Part shown: in pieces, positions 15,203 through 23,297 of the stretch
Layout: every line of letters starts with the position of its first letter
Position numbering within the stretch: the first letter of the stretch is position 1
Assembly: GCA_024234855.1 (NCBI GenBank)
Contig: JACKNN010000011.1
Coordinates: 1-30,710 of the forward strand
Length of the DNA: 30,710 bases
DNA from: Pseudomonadales bacterium
GTDB lineage: Bacteria; Pseudomonadota; Gammaproteobacteria; Pseudomonadales; Halieaceae
Reading direction: 5' to 3'
Program-made: the position numbers and the translations under genes
Notes under the pieces: generated by a model
The model's input: only the letters and a program-made list of their open reading frames with translations
The model's database searches: none
Told to the model about the DNA's origin: nothing

Positions 15203-16405
15203 GTGGCGGTGAGCCTGGATGCCATGGAAACCCTGGCCGCGGCGATCGCCGTGCTTTTCGTGGGTGCGGCGGTACAGGCGCGAATCGGCTTCCTGCGGGA
15301 TAACAACATCCCCATCCCGGTCGTTGGCGGATTGCTGTTTGCCGTGCTCACCACGGTTGCCTTCCTGGGTTTCGACTTCCGCGTCGGCTTCGATATGGCC
15401 CTGAAGGAACCGATGATGCTGGCTTTCTTCACCAGCATCGGCCTGGGCGCCGACTTCCGCCTGCTGGTGCGCGGCGGGCCCAGGCTGCTGCTGTTCGGCG
15501 CGGTCTGTGTCGTGTATCTCATCCTGCAGGATGGCCTGGGCCTGGTGGCCGCCATGGGCATGGACCTGCATCCCCTGGTGGGACTGCTGGGCGGCTCCAT
15601 AACCCTGTCCGGTGGACATGGCACCGGGGCCGCATACGCCGCCAGATTTGCCGATGTGCAGAATATCGCCGGGGTAATGGAGCTGGCCATGGCCTGTGCG
15701 ACTTTCGGGCTTATTCTCGGGGGCCTGATAGGCGGCCCCGTGGCGGGCCGTCTCATCCGCCTGCACGACCTAGAGGCGGCCTCCAGCCACGAGTACCCGG
15801 CTGCCCGCCAGGAAGCTGAAACCCACAGCCCGGTGAACAGCGACACCCTGTTGCATACCCTGTTCATCATACTAGTTTGCCTGATCGGCGGCCTGTTACT
15901 GGCAAAGGCCCTGGCCGGCGCGGCGTTTACCCTGCCGGGCTTCGTGTGGTGCCTGATGATCGGGGTGATCCTGCGCAACCTGGAACACCTGGTGCCCAGC
16001 CTCGCGATTCACCGGCCGACCGTTGACATGCTGGGTTCCGTGTCCCTGTCCATCTTTCTCGCCATGGCCCTGATGTCGCTGCGCCTCTGGGAGTTGCTCA
16101 GTCTCGCCGGACCATTACTGGTGATGCTGCTCATACAGACAGTGGGTATGGCCCTGTTCGCAAGCCTCGTCACCTTCAGGGTCATGGGCAGCAACTACGA
16201 CTCGGCTATCATCGCCGGCGGCCACTGTGGTTTCGGCATGGGCGCCACGCCCACCGCGGTAGCGAATATGGAGGCCCTCACCCACCGCTACGGCCCGTCG
16301 CCCCAGGCCTTCCTGGTGGTGCCCCTGATGGGCGCGTTTTTCATCGATTTCCTCAATGCGCTAGTGATCCAGGGCTACCTGGCACTGCCGCTGTTCGGGT
16401 CATAG
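15203..16405 (+). CDS. gltS: Sodium/glutamate symporter GltS
   Basis: 400-residue inner-membrane protein of the glutamate:Na+ symporter (ESS) family. Many hydrophobic segments form two related halves. The first half has the family block LGGSITLSGGHGTGAAYAARFAD and the second has AIIAGGHCGFGMGATPTAVANMEAL, both typical reentrant-loop motifs of GltS. It should import L-glutamate with sodium. GTG at 15203 is preceded at six bases by GGAGGG, a strong ribosome site; the homology begins within the first residues. The next gene, a TAXI-type binding lipoprotein, begins two bases after the stop, so the two are probably co-translated. Confidence 0.92.
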   Translation: MAVSLDAMETLAAAIAVLFVGAAVQARIGFLRDNNIPIPVVGGLLFAVLTTVAFLGFDFRVGFDMALKEPMMLAFFTSIGLGADFRLLVRGGPRLLLFGAVCVVYLILQDGLGLVAAMGMDLHPLVGLLGGSITLSGGHGTGAAYAARFADVQNIAGVMELAMACATFGLILGGLIGGPVAGRLIRLHDLEAASSHEYPAARQEAETHSPVNSDTLLHTLFIILVCLIGGLLLAKALAGAAFTLPGFVWCLMIGVILRNLEHLVPSLAIHRPTVDMLGSVSLSIFLAMALMSLRLWELLSLAGPLLVMLLIQTVGMALFASLVTFRVMGSNYDSAIIAGGHCGFGMGATPTAVANMEALTHRYGPSPQAFLVVPLMGAFFIDFLNALVIQGYLALPLFGS

Positions 16406-16407
16406 CC

Positions 16408-17952
16408 ATGACCCGCGCGGCACGCCATACAACCGTTCACCTGCTGCTGTTGCTGCTGGCCTGCTTGGCCGGCTGCGACCGCGGCCCCACTACGGAAAAG
16501 CTGGAACGGCATCTGCAGGAACGCCTCGATAGCCATTTCCAGCAGGACCTGTTCTCGGTAGAAAAATTTCGCCGCACCGGCTCGGCGCCGTTCAGGGATC
16601 TGGAGAAGAAAACCTCCGGTGTCTACGTTTATTACGATGCCGAGCTGGAACTGCTCAAGGACTACAGCCTGGCCGAATGGCGTGGGCTGAATCTCGGCAC
16701 CCTGGCCTATGCCATTGGCGCGACCGAGTCGGGGGTCGATGGCTTCCATGCGCAGGGCAATACCCGTGGGGACGTTCTCAAGGTGCACGGTCGCTTTGCC
16801 TACATGGAAAACGACAAAGGTGAATGGACGTCACTGGACAAGCAATCCGCGCCCCCGCCGCGCCAGCCGGAACCGGTCGCCGACAGCCACGGGCCCAGCC
16901 CGGAGTCGATCTTGCGTGACGCCCGCGCGCTGCTGGCCAACGCACGGGACTACAAGCAGGACTCGACGGCGGCAGTGATCGCCGAGGAATTGGGAGTGGC
17001 GATTGACCGTATCGACCTGCGCGCGGCACGACTCAGGGGTGAAACTACCCTGGGTTCCGGGCCGGTGACCGGCACTTATTTCTCCTTTGGCGAAGCCCTT
17101 AGCCTCTACGCGAAGCAGCGCGGCACCGGCGTTTTCAGCGCGACCTCCGAGGGCAGCGTCGCCAATGCCAGTCGCCTGCAGGCGGGGCTGCTGGATTTCG
17201 GGCTGGTCCAGAGCGATGTCGCCACGCTATTGCATCGCGGCCTCATGAGTGCCGGCTTCTACCCCTATAGAGAGCTGCGCGCCGTGGCGAGCCTGTGGCC
17301 GGAGGCTGTACAGTTGCTCACCCTGGAAGCCAGCGGCATAGGCAGCCTGGAAGATCTGCGCGGGCGACGGGTAGCTGTCGGCCAGCGCGGCTCGGGTAGC
17401 CGCGTCAACGCCCTGCTGATAGGCATGGTCGCGGAACTCGATAACGACCAGTTGCCCGATATCAGGGAAATCAGCCTGGCCAGGGGTATCGCGCAACTGG
17501 AGCGCGGCGAGGTAGACGCGCTGTTCCTTACCGAGGCAGTACCCGCCCGCTCGATTCAGGCGCTGGCGTCGCGACGCGAGGATGTGCGCTACGTGTCGAT
17601 GCCGCCCCGGTTGCTGGGAAAACTGGCGGACCGGCATTTCGCCTACTACCCGCTGACAGTGCCCGCCAAGACATACCCCGGCCAGACCGAGCCGTTCAGC
17701 ACCATTGGCCTCACCGCAGCGCTTATGACCCACAGCAACGTTGCGGATGAACGGGTAGAACAAATGCTCGAGCTCTTGGTCAGCGGAGGAGATGAACTGG
17801 CACGGCGCTATTACCGGGCAGCATTCATCTCCAGGGAGACCATGCAACTGGGGTTGGCAGTACCGCTGCACCCGGCCGCCCAGCGTTTCTATGACCGTTT
17901 TGACCAGCAAAAGGCTCATGAGCGGGACGCCGCCAATTCAGCGGTAGACTGA
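16408..17952 (+). CDS. Lipoprotein with TAXI-type solute-binding domain
   Basis: 514 residues. The signal peptide ends in a clear lipobox LAGC with C23, so the protein is probably lipid-anchored in the periplasm. Residues about 24-150 form an uncharacterised domain, followed by a Pro-rich linker (PPPRQPEPV) and a short helical stretch. From about 212 onward lies a TAXI (TRAP-associated extracytoplasmic immunogenic) binding domain: LGSGPVTGTYFSFGEALSLY, FSATSEGSVANASRLQAGLLDFGLVQSDV, LRGRRVAVGQRGSGSRVNAL. TAXI proteins normally serve TRAP transporters and some bind glutamate or related acids. No TRAP membrane subunit is here; instead it sits two bases after gltS. I infer a role with GltS or as a periplasmic sensor; either is unproven. 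Confidence 0.8.
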   Translation: MTRAARHTTVHLLLLLLACLAGCDRGPTTEKLERHLQERLDSHFQQDLFSVEKFRRTGSAPFRDLEKKTSGVYVYYDAELELLKDYSLAEWRGLNLGTLAYAIGATESGVDGFHAQGNTRGDVLKVHGRFAYMENDKGEWTSLDKQSAPPPRQPEPVADSHGPSPESILRDARALLANARDYKQDSTAAVIAEELGVAIDRIDLRAARLRGETTLGSGPVTGTYFSFGEALSLYAKQRGTGVFSATSEGSVANASRLQAGLLDFGLVQSDVATLLHRGLMSAGFYPYRELRAVASLWPEAVQLLTLEASGIGSLEDLRGRRVAVGQRGSGSRVNALLIGMVAELDNDQLPDIREISLARGIAQLERGEVDALFLTEAVPARSIQALASRREDVRYVSMPPRLLGKLADRHFAYYPLTVPAKTYPGQTEPFSTIGLTAALMTHSNVADERVEQMLELLVSGGDELARRYYRAAFISRETMQLGLAVPLHPAAQRFYDRFDQQKAHERDAANSAVD

Positions 17953-18203
17953 ATCCGGCGCAGCAGCCATGTCGCACCGGCAACTTACAATTAACAGACA
18001 AACAGATTCAATGTCCTATATGACTGTGATAGCGTAACGACAGATTATAAGATAATGGAAGTTGCTATATGTCCTGTTTGTTAACCAGGGGACGCCACGG
18101 TCCAGCAGACCTGCTCGGGGCCGGGACTATCGAGTCGACTTCAATGTACCTGCACCGCCGTGCTGGCAAGGTACCCGTTTCACGGCCGCCGCGATAGCCA
18201 CCG
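17953..18203. other. Intergenic region before the GGDEF-EAL gene
   Basis: 251 bases, with an AT-rich part around 17985-18085. I see no gene I can support (short overlapping frames only), no clear promoter pair and no strong hairpin. ACAAACAG (about 18000) and CTGTTTGT (about 18075) form a widely spaced inverted repeat that may be chance. Confidence 0.35.
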
Positions 18204-20075
18204 GTGTCACTGCGAGGCAAACTCAATGCACTGATCCTGGGGCTGGCCTTGTTCCTGGGGGTCGCCTCATACCTGCTCACCCTGAGCGGTGAGCATTATC
18301 AAGTCATCGGGCAGCGTATTGCCATGACAGGACTGCTGGTGGCCCTGTCCATATTCGTCGGCTACCTGATGATACGCCGCCTTACCCGCCCCCTGGCGCG
18401 CTTGAACGCATTCGCCGCTGACCTGGTCGCCGGCCGGCTGGTCGGGGAGGCGCAGATCGATACAGTGACCGACCTGGCCGATGTCGCCACCGCACTCAAT
18501 ACCGTTGTGCAGCAACGCAGCTCCACGGCGCAGACGTCCAGTGCACAACAGAACCTGAGTGCCGAATGGGAAGCGCGCGTGGCGGAGCTTGCGCGCCGCA
18601 ATTCAGAACTCGATGAGGAATTGCGCGAAGCGGCAAAGACCAGGGATACCCTGTGGAAACTGGCCTACTACGACAGCCTGACTGCGCTGCCCAACAAACA
18701 CTATTTTGTCGATTACCTGGAGCGCACCCTGCACACAGCGCAACGAAATGGCGACCAGGTAGCGCTGATGTTCCTCGACCTGGACAACCTCAAGGAGGTC
18801 AACGACTCCTTTGGTCGTTCGATGTGTGACGTGCTGCGCAAGGAGGTCGCCCAGCGTTTGAACGGGTGTGTCCGCGACAGCGATATGGTTGGCCTCAACG
18901 TCGAATCCAGCTCGCGATTCGACATCTCCCGATTCGGGAGCGACCAGTTCGCGATTCTGCTGAGCCAGGTCGAAAAACTCGAGTCTGCCGGCATCGTGGC
19001 GAAGCGTATCGTCGAGGCGCTGGCAGCGCCCATTCTGATCGAAGACCAGCCGGTGAGCATCTCGGTCAGTATCGGTATTGCCCTGGCACCCGGCGACGCA
19101 TCGGATTCGAAGGGGTTGATCAGGGCGGCCGATACCGCCATGTACCATGCAAAGAAGCCCGGTCATTCGGGAATCTCGTATTACCAGAATCATATGGAAG
19201 AACCGCGACTCGACCAGGTGCGGCTGAAGATGGAGTTGCGAGAGGCGGTTACGCGCAATGAACTCGTTCTGCATTACCAACCGCAGGTTGACATACGCAA
19301 CGGTACCATCGTGGGCGCGGAGGCCCTGCTGCGCTGGAATCATCCTGAACAGGGGTTTATCCCTCCTTTGCAGTTCATACCCCTGGCTGAGGAAATGGAT
19401 ATCATAACTGAGCTCGGAAAATGGACATTACAGGAAACCTGTCGCCAGCTGAACGACTTTGAGCTACAGGGGCTCAAACTGCCCAAGGTAACGATTAATA
19501 TTTCAGCCCTGCAGTTCAATTCAGGATTCATCGCCACAGTAAAAGACGCTCTGGACCAGAGCGGGCTGGATCCGTCCCGCCTGCAGTTTGAACTCACAGA
19601 GGGCGCAATCATCACCGACATCGGCGGTACCATAGAGGCCCTGCAGGAATTGAAAAAACTGGGGGTTGAACTGTCAATAGATGATTTTGGCACAGGTTAC
19701 TCCCCACTGAGCTACCTGAGTCGTTTCCCCCTGGACGAACTTAAGATTGACCGCCGTTTCATTATCAGGTCCCAGGAGAGTGAGACCGACGCCAATCTGG
19801 TAAAGGGCTTTATCGCCATGGCCAAATGTATGAAACTCAGGCTGGTGGCGACCGGTGTCGAGACCCGCGAACAGTTTGACTTTCTCGCGGCCAACGGGGT
19901 GTTTATTTTGCAGGGCTATCTGTTCAGCGAACCAGTCGACGCCAGGCAGCTCAAACCCCTGCTCACGCCCTGGCATTTCATGGAACAACTCATGCGGCTG
20001 ACCAAGGAACTGGATACAACAGCCGAGCCGGGCAATTTGCGGGGCAGCAAGGGCGGCCAGAATGGCCAACGCTGA
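18204..20075 (+). CDS. Membrane-bound GGDEF-EAL protein, probable cyclic-di-GMP phosphodiesterase
   Basis: 623 residues. Two close transmembrane helices (LNALILGLALFLGVASYLLTL and IAMTGLLVALSIFVGYLMI) are joined by a periplasmic loop of only about 12 residues. A HAMP-like segment, a coiled coil and a GGDEF domain follow, the last with GSDQF (245-249) in place of GG[D/E]EF, so cyclase activity is unlikely. The EAL domain looks active: EALLR (373-377), NISALQF, ELTEGAI, DDFGTGYSPL (493 onward), ELKIDRRFI and QGYLFSEP. The expected activity is hydrolysis of cyclic di-GMP. The start is GTG 18204, since an in-frame stop lies just upstream at 18195-18197; no strong ribosome site is visible. A DUF1631-like gene follows 51 bases after the stop. 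Confidence 0.88.
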   Translation: MSLRGKLNALILGLALFLGVASYLLTLSGEHYQVIGQRIAMTGLLVALSIFVGYLMIRRLTRPLARLNAFAADLVAGRLVGEAQIDTVTDLADVATALNTVVQQRSSTAQTSSAQQNLSAEWEARVAELARRNSELDEELREAAKTRDTLWKLAYYDSLTALPNKHYFVDYLERTLHTAQRNGDQVALMFLDLDNLKEVNDSFGRSMCDVLRKEVAQRLNGCVRDSDMVGLNVESSSRFDISRFGSDQFAILLSQVEKLESAGIVAKRIVEALAAPILIEDQPVSISVSIGIALAPGDASDSKGLIRAADTAMYHAKKPGHSGISYYQNHMEEPRLDQVRLKMELREAVTRNELVLHYQPQVDIRNGTIVGAEALLRWNHPEQGFIPPLQFIPLAEEMDIITELGKWTLQETCRQLNDFELQGLKLPKVTINISALQFNSGFIATVKDALDQSGLDPSRLQFELTEGAIITDIGGTIEALQELKKLGVELSIDDFGTGYSPLSYLSRFPLDELKIDRRFIIRSQESETDANLVKGFIAMAKCMKLRLVATGVETREQFDFLAANGVFILQGYLFSEPVDARQLKPLLTPWHFMEQLMRLTKELDTTAEPGNLRGSKGGQNGQR

Positions 20076-20126
20076 TCGTTATATGAAGACCACCTTTGCC
20101 TATATTACTGGTTGGGAGCTGAAATC

Positions 20127-21392
20127 ATGAGCGATGAGGCACGCGATTCCGCTGCAAACTTCGACCACCTGGTCATCCTGCAGGAACTGGAAGGTATTAT
20201 CGCCGGCTATAAGGCACCGGACGACCTCGACCAGTTGATGAAAGGGCCCTGGATGGACATCGCCAGCACCCTGCTGGAACTGTTCGGTGAGGAGTCCGAC
20301 TCCTGGCGACGGATGGTCTGGTTCACCCGCATAGTTTGCAATGCCATAGCTTCGAGTCTTGCCAAGGGTGATGCCGAGTCACTTGAACAGGCCTTGCACA
20401 CCTTCATGATCTGGCTGCGGCTCTGCAATGAGGAGACAGAGTCGCTGGACCTGGCTCTGGTGGCTGCCGAGTACCTTTGCAAACGCCTGAAAATCCAGAT
20501 GATGGCCAGTTTGGGCAGCAATGAAGCAGGCGGGGCGGCGCAATCCCCCGCTGCCGCGCCAGAGGCTGCGGCGCAAAACCTGCCGGAACCGGAGCAGGCG
20601 CTGTCGGATCAGTCGCAAGACAATCAGGAAGTGAATCAGGAGCAGTCCGGGGAAGAGCAACAGGAAGCCAGTGTCCCCCTTGCTGTGCAGGATCCTGGCC
20701 AGGCCCAGGCTGCGGGTACACCGGAGCCCGAACTCGTACCCGAGCCTGACCCTGAACCCGAGCCTGACCCTGAGCCCGAGCCTGAGCCCGAGCCTGAACC
20801 CGAGCCAGAACCCGAGCCAGAACCCGAGCACCGGCTGGAAGCTGCGCAGGAACCTGCACCGGCATCACCAGAAATACCGCCCGACCTGACCGAATACGCC
20901 GGCCCCCAGTACCTGTCGGAGCCGACCGAATCACCACAGGCCGCTGACGCGCCGACCCCGATCGATGAGGCCCAGCCAGTCACTGCCGGCACGCCACAAG
21001 AATACTATCTGAACGGACAACCCATCATTACCAGCGCAGGAGATGCTCTCATGGATATTCCGACACTCTCGGAGAAACTTCATACCCCACTGGACAACGA
21101 ATCAGAAGCGAAGTCGGGCGGGGATCCCACCCACGCGACGGAACGGCCGTCGACGGATAAATCGAAGTCGACTATCGTCCCCGTCGGCATATGGCTGGGA
21201 TTCCACGATGAGGATGTATCGACCATGGTGAAGCTCGCAGTGTATGACCGGGCCAATGACAACTACATTTTCGCCAACAAGCAGGGCTTCCTGGTTCGCC
21301 AGATGAATACACCGGATCTCCTTGACCTGATAGAAAATCAACTCGTCGACATTATCGAGCGACGCCTGGTCACCCGCAAGCCGGCCGGTTGA
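20127..21392 (+). CDS. Short DUF1631-like protein with Pro-Glu repeat linker
   Basis: 421 residues. The N-terminal ~120 residues are helical, with a segment (MKGPWMDIASTLLELFGEESDSWRRMVWFTRIVCNAIASSL) resembling DUF1631 proteins. A long acidic, low-complexity linker rich in Pro, Glu and Ala follows, including a PEPDPEPEPE run. The last ~70 residues (VGIWLGFHDEDVSTMVKLAVYDRANDNYIFANKQGFLVRQM) resemble the beta-rich C-terminal part of DUF1631, which is PilZ-like in appearance but lacks the RXXXR motif for cyclic di-GMP. Length is about half that of typical DUF1631 proteins. ATG 20127 has GGGAG eight bases upstream. It lies directly after the GGDEF-EAL gene and is probably co-transcribed. Function unknown. 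Confidence 0.75.
   Translation: MSDEARDSAANFDHLVILQELEGIIAGYKAPDDLDQLMKGPWMDIASTLLELFGEESDSWRRMVWFTRIVCNAIASSLAKGDAESLEQALHTFMIWLRLCNEETESLDLALVAAEYLCKRLKIQMMASLGSNEAGGAAQSPAAAPEAAAQNLPEPEQALSDQSQDNQEVNQEQSGEEQQEASVPLAVQDPGQAQAAGTPEPELVPEPDPEPEPDPEPEPEPEPEPEPEPEPEPEHRLEAAQEPAPASPEIPPDLTEYAGPQYLSEPTESPQAADAPTPIDEAQPVTAGTPQEYYLNGQPIITSAGDALMDIPTLSEKLHTPLDNESEAKSGGDPTHATERPSTDKSKSTIVPVGIWLGFHDEDVSTMVKLAVYDRANDNYIFANKQGFLVRQMNTPDLLDLIENQLVDIIERRLVTRKPAG
20737..20830 (+). repeat. In-frame hexanucleotide repeat (GARCCN type) coding Pro-Glu/Pro-Asp
   Basis: Tandem six-base units such as GAGCCT, GAACCC and GAGCCA encode alternating Pro with Glu or Asp. Units are degenerate at third positions, and changes by whole units would keep the frame. 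It codes the linker of the DUF1631-like protein and may be prone to length variation. Confidence 0.7.
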
Positions 21393-21425
21393 GGCGGGGA
21401 AACCGGGCTTCTATTATTTAATCCT

Positions 21426-21466
21426 CGCCGGCACCACGGGCTGCAGTGCAATGCCCTTTGCCGGCG
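21426..21466 (+). terminator. Two-tier hairpin after the DUF1631-like gene
   Basis: CGCCGGC (21426-21432) pairs with GCCGGCG (21460-21466), and within the loop GGGC pairs with GCCC. It begins 33 bases after the stop codon of the preceding gene and ends about 107 bases before the cupin ATG. It is probably a transcript end or processing site. No T-run follows. Confidence 0.4.
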
Positions 21467-21573
21467 GGAGGCATTGGGGGGTTACTGCGCTACAATTTTA
21501 TCAATGGTACAAAATCCATGCGCGGCAGCTTTGACACAGCCTGACTGGAACTTTTCCGGAGCGGAGATCGATT

Positions 21574-21942
21574 ATGCCGACAGCTTACCAAGTCCTCAAA
21601 CTCAATGACCAGGTGATGGATGCTGAGGAGTATTACCTTGACGCCCATAAACTTATTTCGGGAAACCCCAAACAAACTCTCTGGAATCACTATACCGATC
21701 CCACCGGCAGGTATTTTTCCGGTTTCTGGGAGAGCGAGGTGGGCAAATGGCATATCAATTACACCGAGGAAGAAACCTGTCACCTGCTGGCAGGGGTAAG
21801 CATTGTTACTGACGAGGCCGGTACCGCAACCACCCTGAGGGCGGGCGACAGCTTTGTCATTCCCAAAGGCTTCAAGGGAACATGGGAAGTGGTGGAACCA
21901 AGCCGCAAACTCTACGCCATTTTCGAAGAACCGGCCCAGTAG
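21574..21942 (+). CDS. Cupin-domain protein (cupin_3/DUF861 type)
   Basis: 122 residues making a single small beta-barrel. The visible pattern FSGFWESEVGKWHINYTEEETCHLLAGVSIVTDEAG...LRAGDSFVIPKGFKGTWEVVEPSRKLYAIFE is that of cupin_3 (DUF861), a family of enzymes and binding proteins of varied or unknown substrate. The E-E-T-C-H segment and the GDSFVIPKGF block are the two cupin motifs, with only one histidine in the first, so metal binding is uncertain. GGAG lies eight bases before ATG 21574. The gene is followed by a kinase-like gene on the same strand after 109 bases. Confidence 0.83.
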   Translation: MPTAYQVLKLNDQVMDAEEYYLDAHKLISGNPKQTLWNHYTDPTGRYFSGFWESEVGKWHINYTEEETCHLLAGVSIVTDEAGTATTLRAGDSFVIPKGFKGTWEVVEPSRKLYAIFEEPAQ

Positions 21943-22051
21943 TGTTGGCGAGACTCAACTCCATAGCCGACCGCCGGACCCGGGTTCGCCCGCTGGCGCC
22001 ACCTGTCAATGACCTTGCGGCACTACCGACAGCAAGCGGCGGACCCCTCAG

Positions 22052-23077
22052 TTGAGCCGGCCCCTGGCGGACAATGCGGAGCATATTGAGCAGCTCTGCA
22101 CGCTGTTTGACCTGGGCGCAGCTCTCGGCCCCCTAATGCGGGTGCCCGGAGGTTTTCATCACTGCATGTGGCGCCTGGAGACCCAAAGCGGCCGCTTTGC
22201 CGTCAAGCAGTTGGCCAGCGACATGGACATGGCAAACCCGGACATTGTCACCCAGCTAAACGCCACAGAAGTCACCGCCTGCGAGTTTGCAACGCGGGGC
22301 GTTCCGGCCCTGTACGCGCTGCGCGCGGATGGAACTCACCTGCACCTGCTGGACGGTGTCGGCTATCTGGTCTATCCGTGGACCGACGCCCGCGCCTGTC
22401 ACAGGAACGGCATCGAGGAGCGTCACGCCGCCATCGTCGCCGGCACCCTGGCCCACATGCATAGCAGCGATATCAAAGTACCTGAGCTCGGCGATGTCCC
22501 CTCCTTCCCGGTAACCGCCGAGCGGGTGGTGGAACTGGTAAAGCTGGCCCGACAGCGCAACGTGCGCTACAGCGATATTCTCGAAGCTCGCCTGGAAGAC
22601 ATACTGCGGATCGTGGCGCTGCACGCGCCGGCGCTGGAGCGCCTCGCAGAACGCCAGGTCATAAGCCACGGCGACCTGGACCACAAGAACATCCTCTGGG
22701 ACGAGGCAGGGGCGCCGCTGCTGATCGATTGGGAATCAGCGCGGCGCCTGAATCCGACCTATGAGTTGCTGCTGGAGGCGCTGGACTGGGGCGGCATCAC
22801 CGCCCACTTCGACGCCAGGCCTTTCACCACCATCCTGCGGGCTTACGTGGATGCCGGCGGGGTAATAGCTGAGGACATGATTCCGGCATCCTCTGACGCG
22901 ATCCAGGGAGCCTGGATCAGTTGGCTGCTGTATAACGTGGGCAGGGCCGTGGGCCTCAAGGATACTCGGCAGCGCGCCATTGGCTCCAGCCAGGTCGATC
23001 TCGTGCTCAGCGCCCTGCTGCGCATGGAAAAACAGAAGGACAGGTTGACCGAGATTGCCCTGCAGTATGCGTCCTGA
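22052..23077 (+). CDS. Phosphotransferase of the APH / choline-homoserine kinase-like family
   Basis: 341-residue protein-kinase-like small-molecule kinase. Key motifs are RVPGGFHHCMWRLETQSGRFAVKQL (nucleotide-binding loop with the lysine), the catalytic HGDLDHKNILW (Brenner motif H-G-D-X4-N) and the metal-binding LIDWESARRLNP. Family members phosphorylate aminoglycosides, choline, homoserine, fructosamines and other compounds; the substrate here cannot be read from sequence. The only start that keeps the N-terminal region is TTG 22052, without a strong ribosome site; ATG 22136 is an alternative that would cut into the fold. Confidence 0.78.
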   Translation: MSRPLADNAEHIEQLCTLFDLGAALGPLMRVPGGFHHCMWRLETQSGRFAVKQLASDMDMANPDIVTQLNATEVTACEFATRGVPALYALRADGTHLHLLDGVGYLVYPWTDARACHRNGIEERHAAIVAGTLAHMHSSDIKVPELGDVPSFPVTAERVVELVKLARQRNVRYSDILEARLEDILRIVALHAPALERLAERQVISHGDLDHKNILWDEAGAPLLIDWESARRLNPTYELLLEALDWGGITAHFDARPFTTILRAYVDAGGVIAEDMIPASSDAIQGAWISWLLYNVGRAVGLKDTRQRAIGSSQVDLVLSALLRMEKQKDRLTEIALQYAS

Positions 23078-23297
23078 AGACCAGCACGACCCGCGCAGTG
23101 CCCGGCAGGCAGGTTTGCCAATGCCCTCTACGACATCAACCCGGAAATTCGTTATGATGCTGCCAGCTACCGTCTGGTTTTCCGCCAGAAAAATACACCA
23201 ATGGATGCTTGAGACGGATTGGACTGCTGTGCCACGCTTTGTATCGGCGGCTTGTTGACCGCTCCGGCAACCGGGAATAAGGGGAAAGGCTGCCAAT
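23078..23297 (+). other. Intergenic region between the kinase and acetyltransferase genes, with possible coding debris
   Basis: 220 bases with no gene that has a usable start. In the kinase frame, directly after its stop, the codons from about 23114 to 23212 read FANALYDINPEIRYDAASYRL and on, which looks more protein-like than chance. It could be remnant coding sequence. The ribosome site for the next gene, AAGGGGAAAGG, is near 23279-23289. Confidence 0.3.

Noticed and set aside
18062..18292. 76-codon frame before the GGDEF-EAL gene
   Set aside because: It overlaps the start of the GGDEF-EAL gene in another frame and shows no domain or ribosome site.
20636..20992. Ser-Gly-rich minus-strand frame
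   Set aside because: It is the complement of the Pro-Glu repeat; there is no other coding sign.
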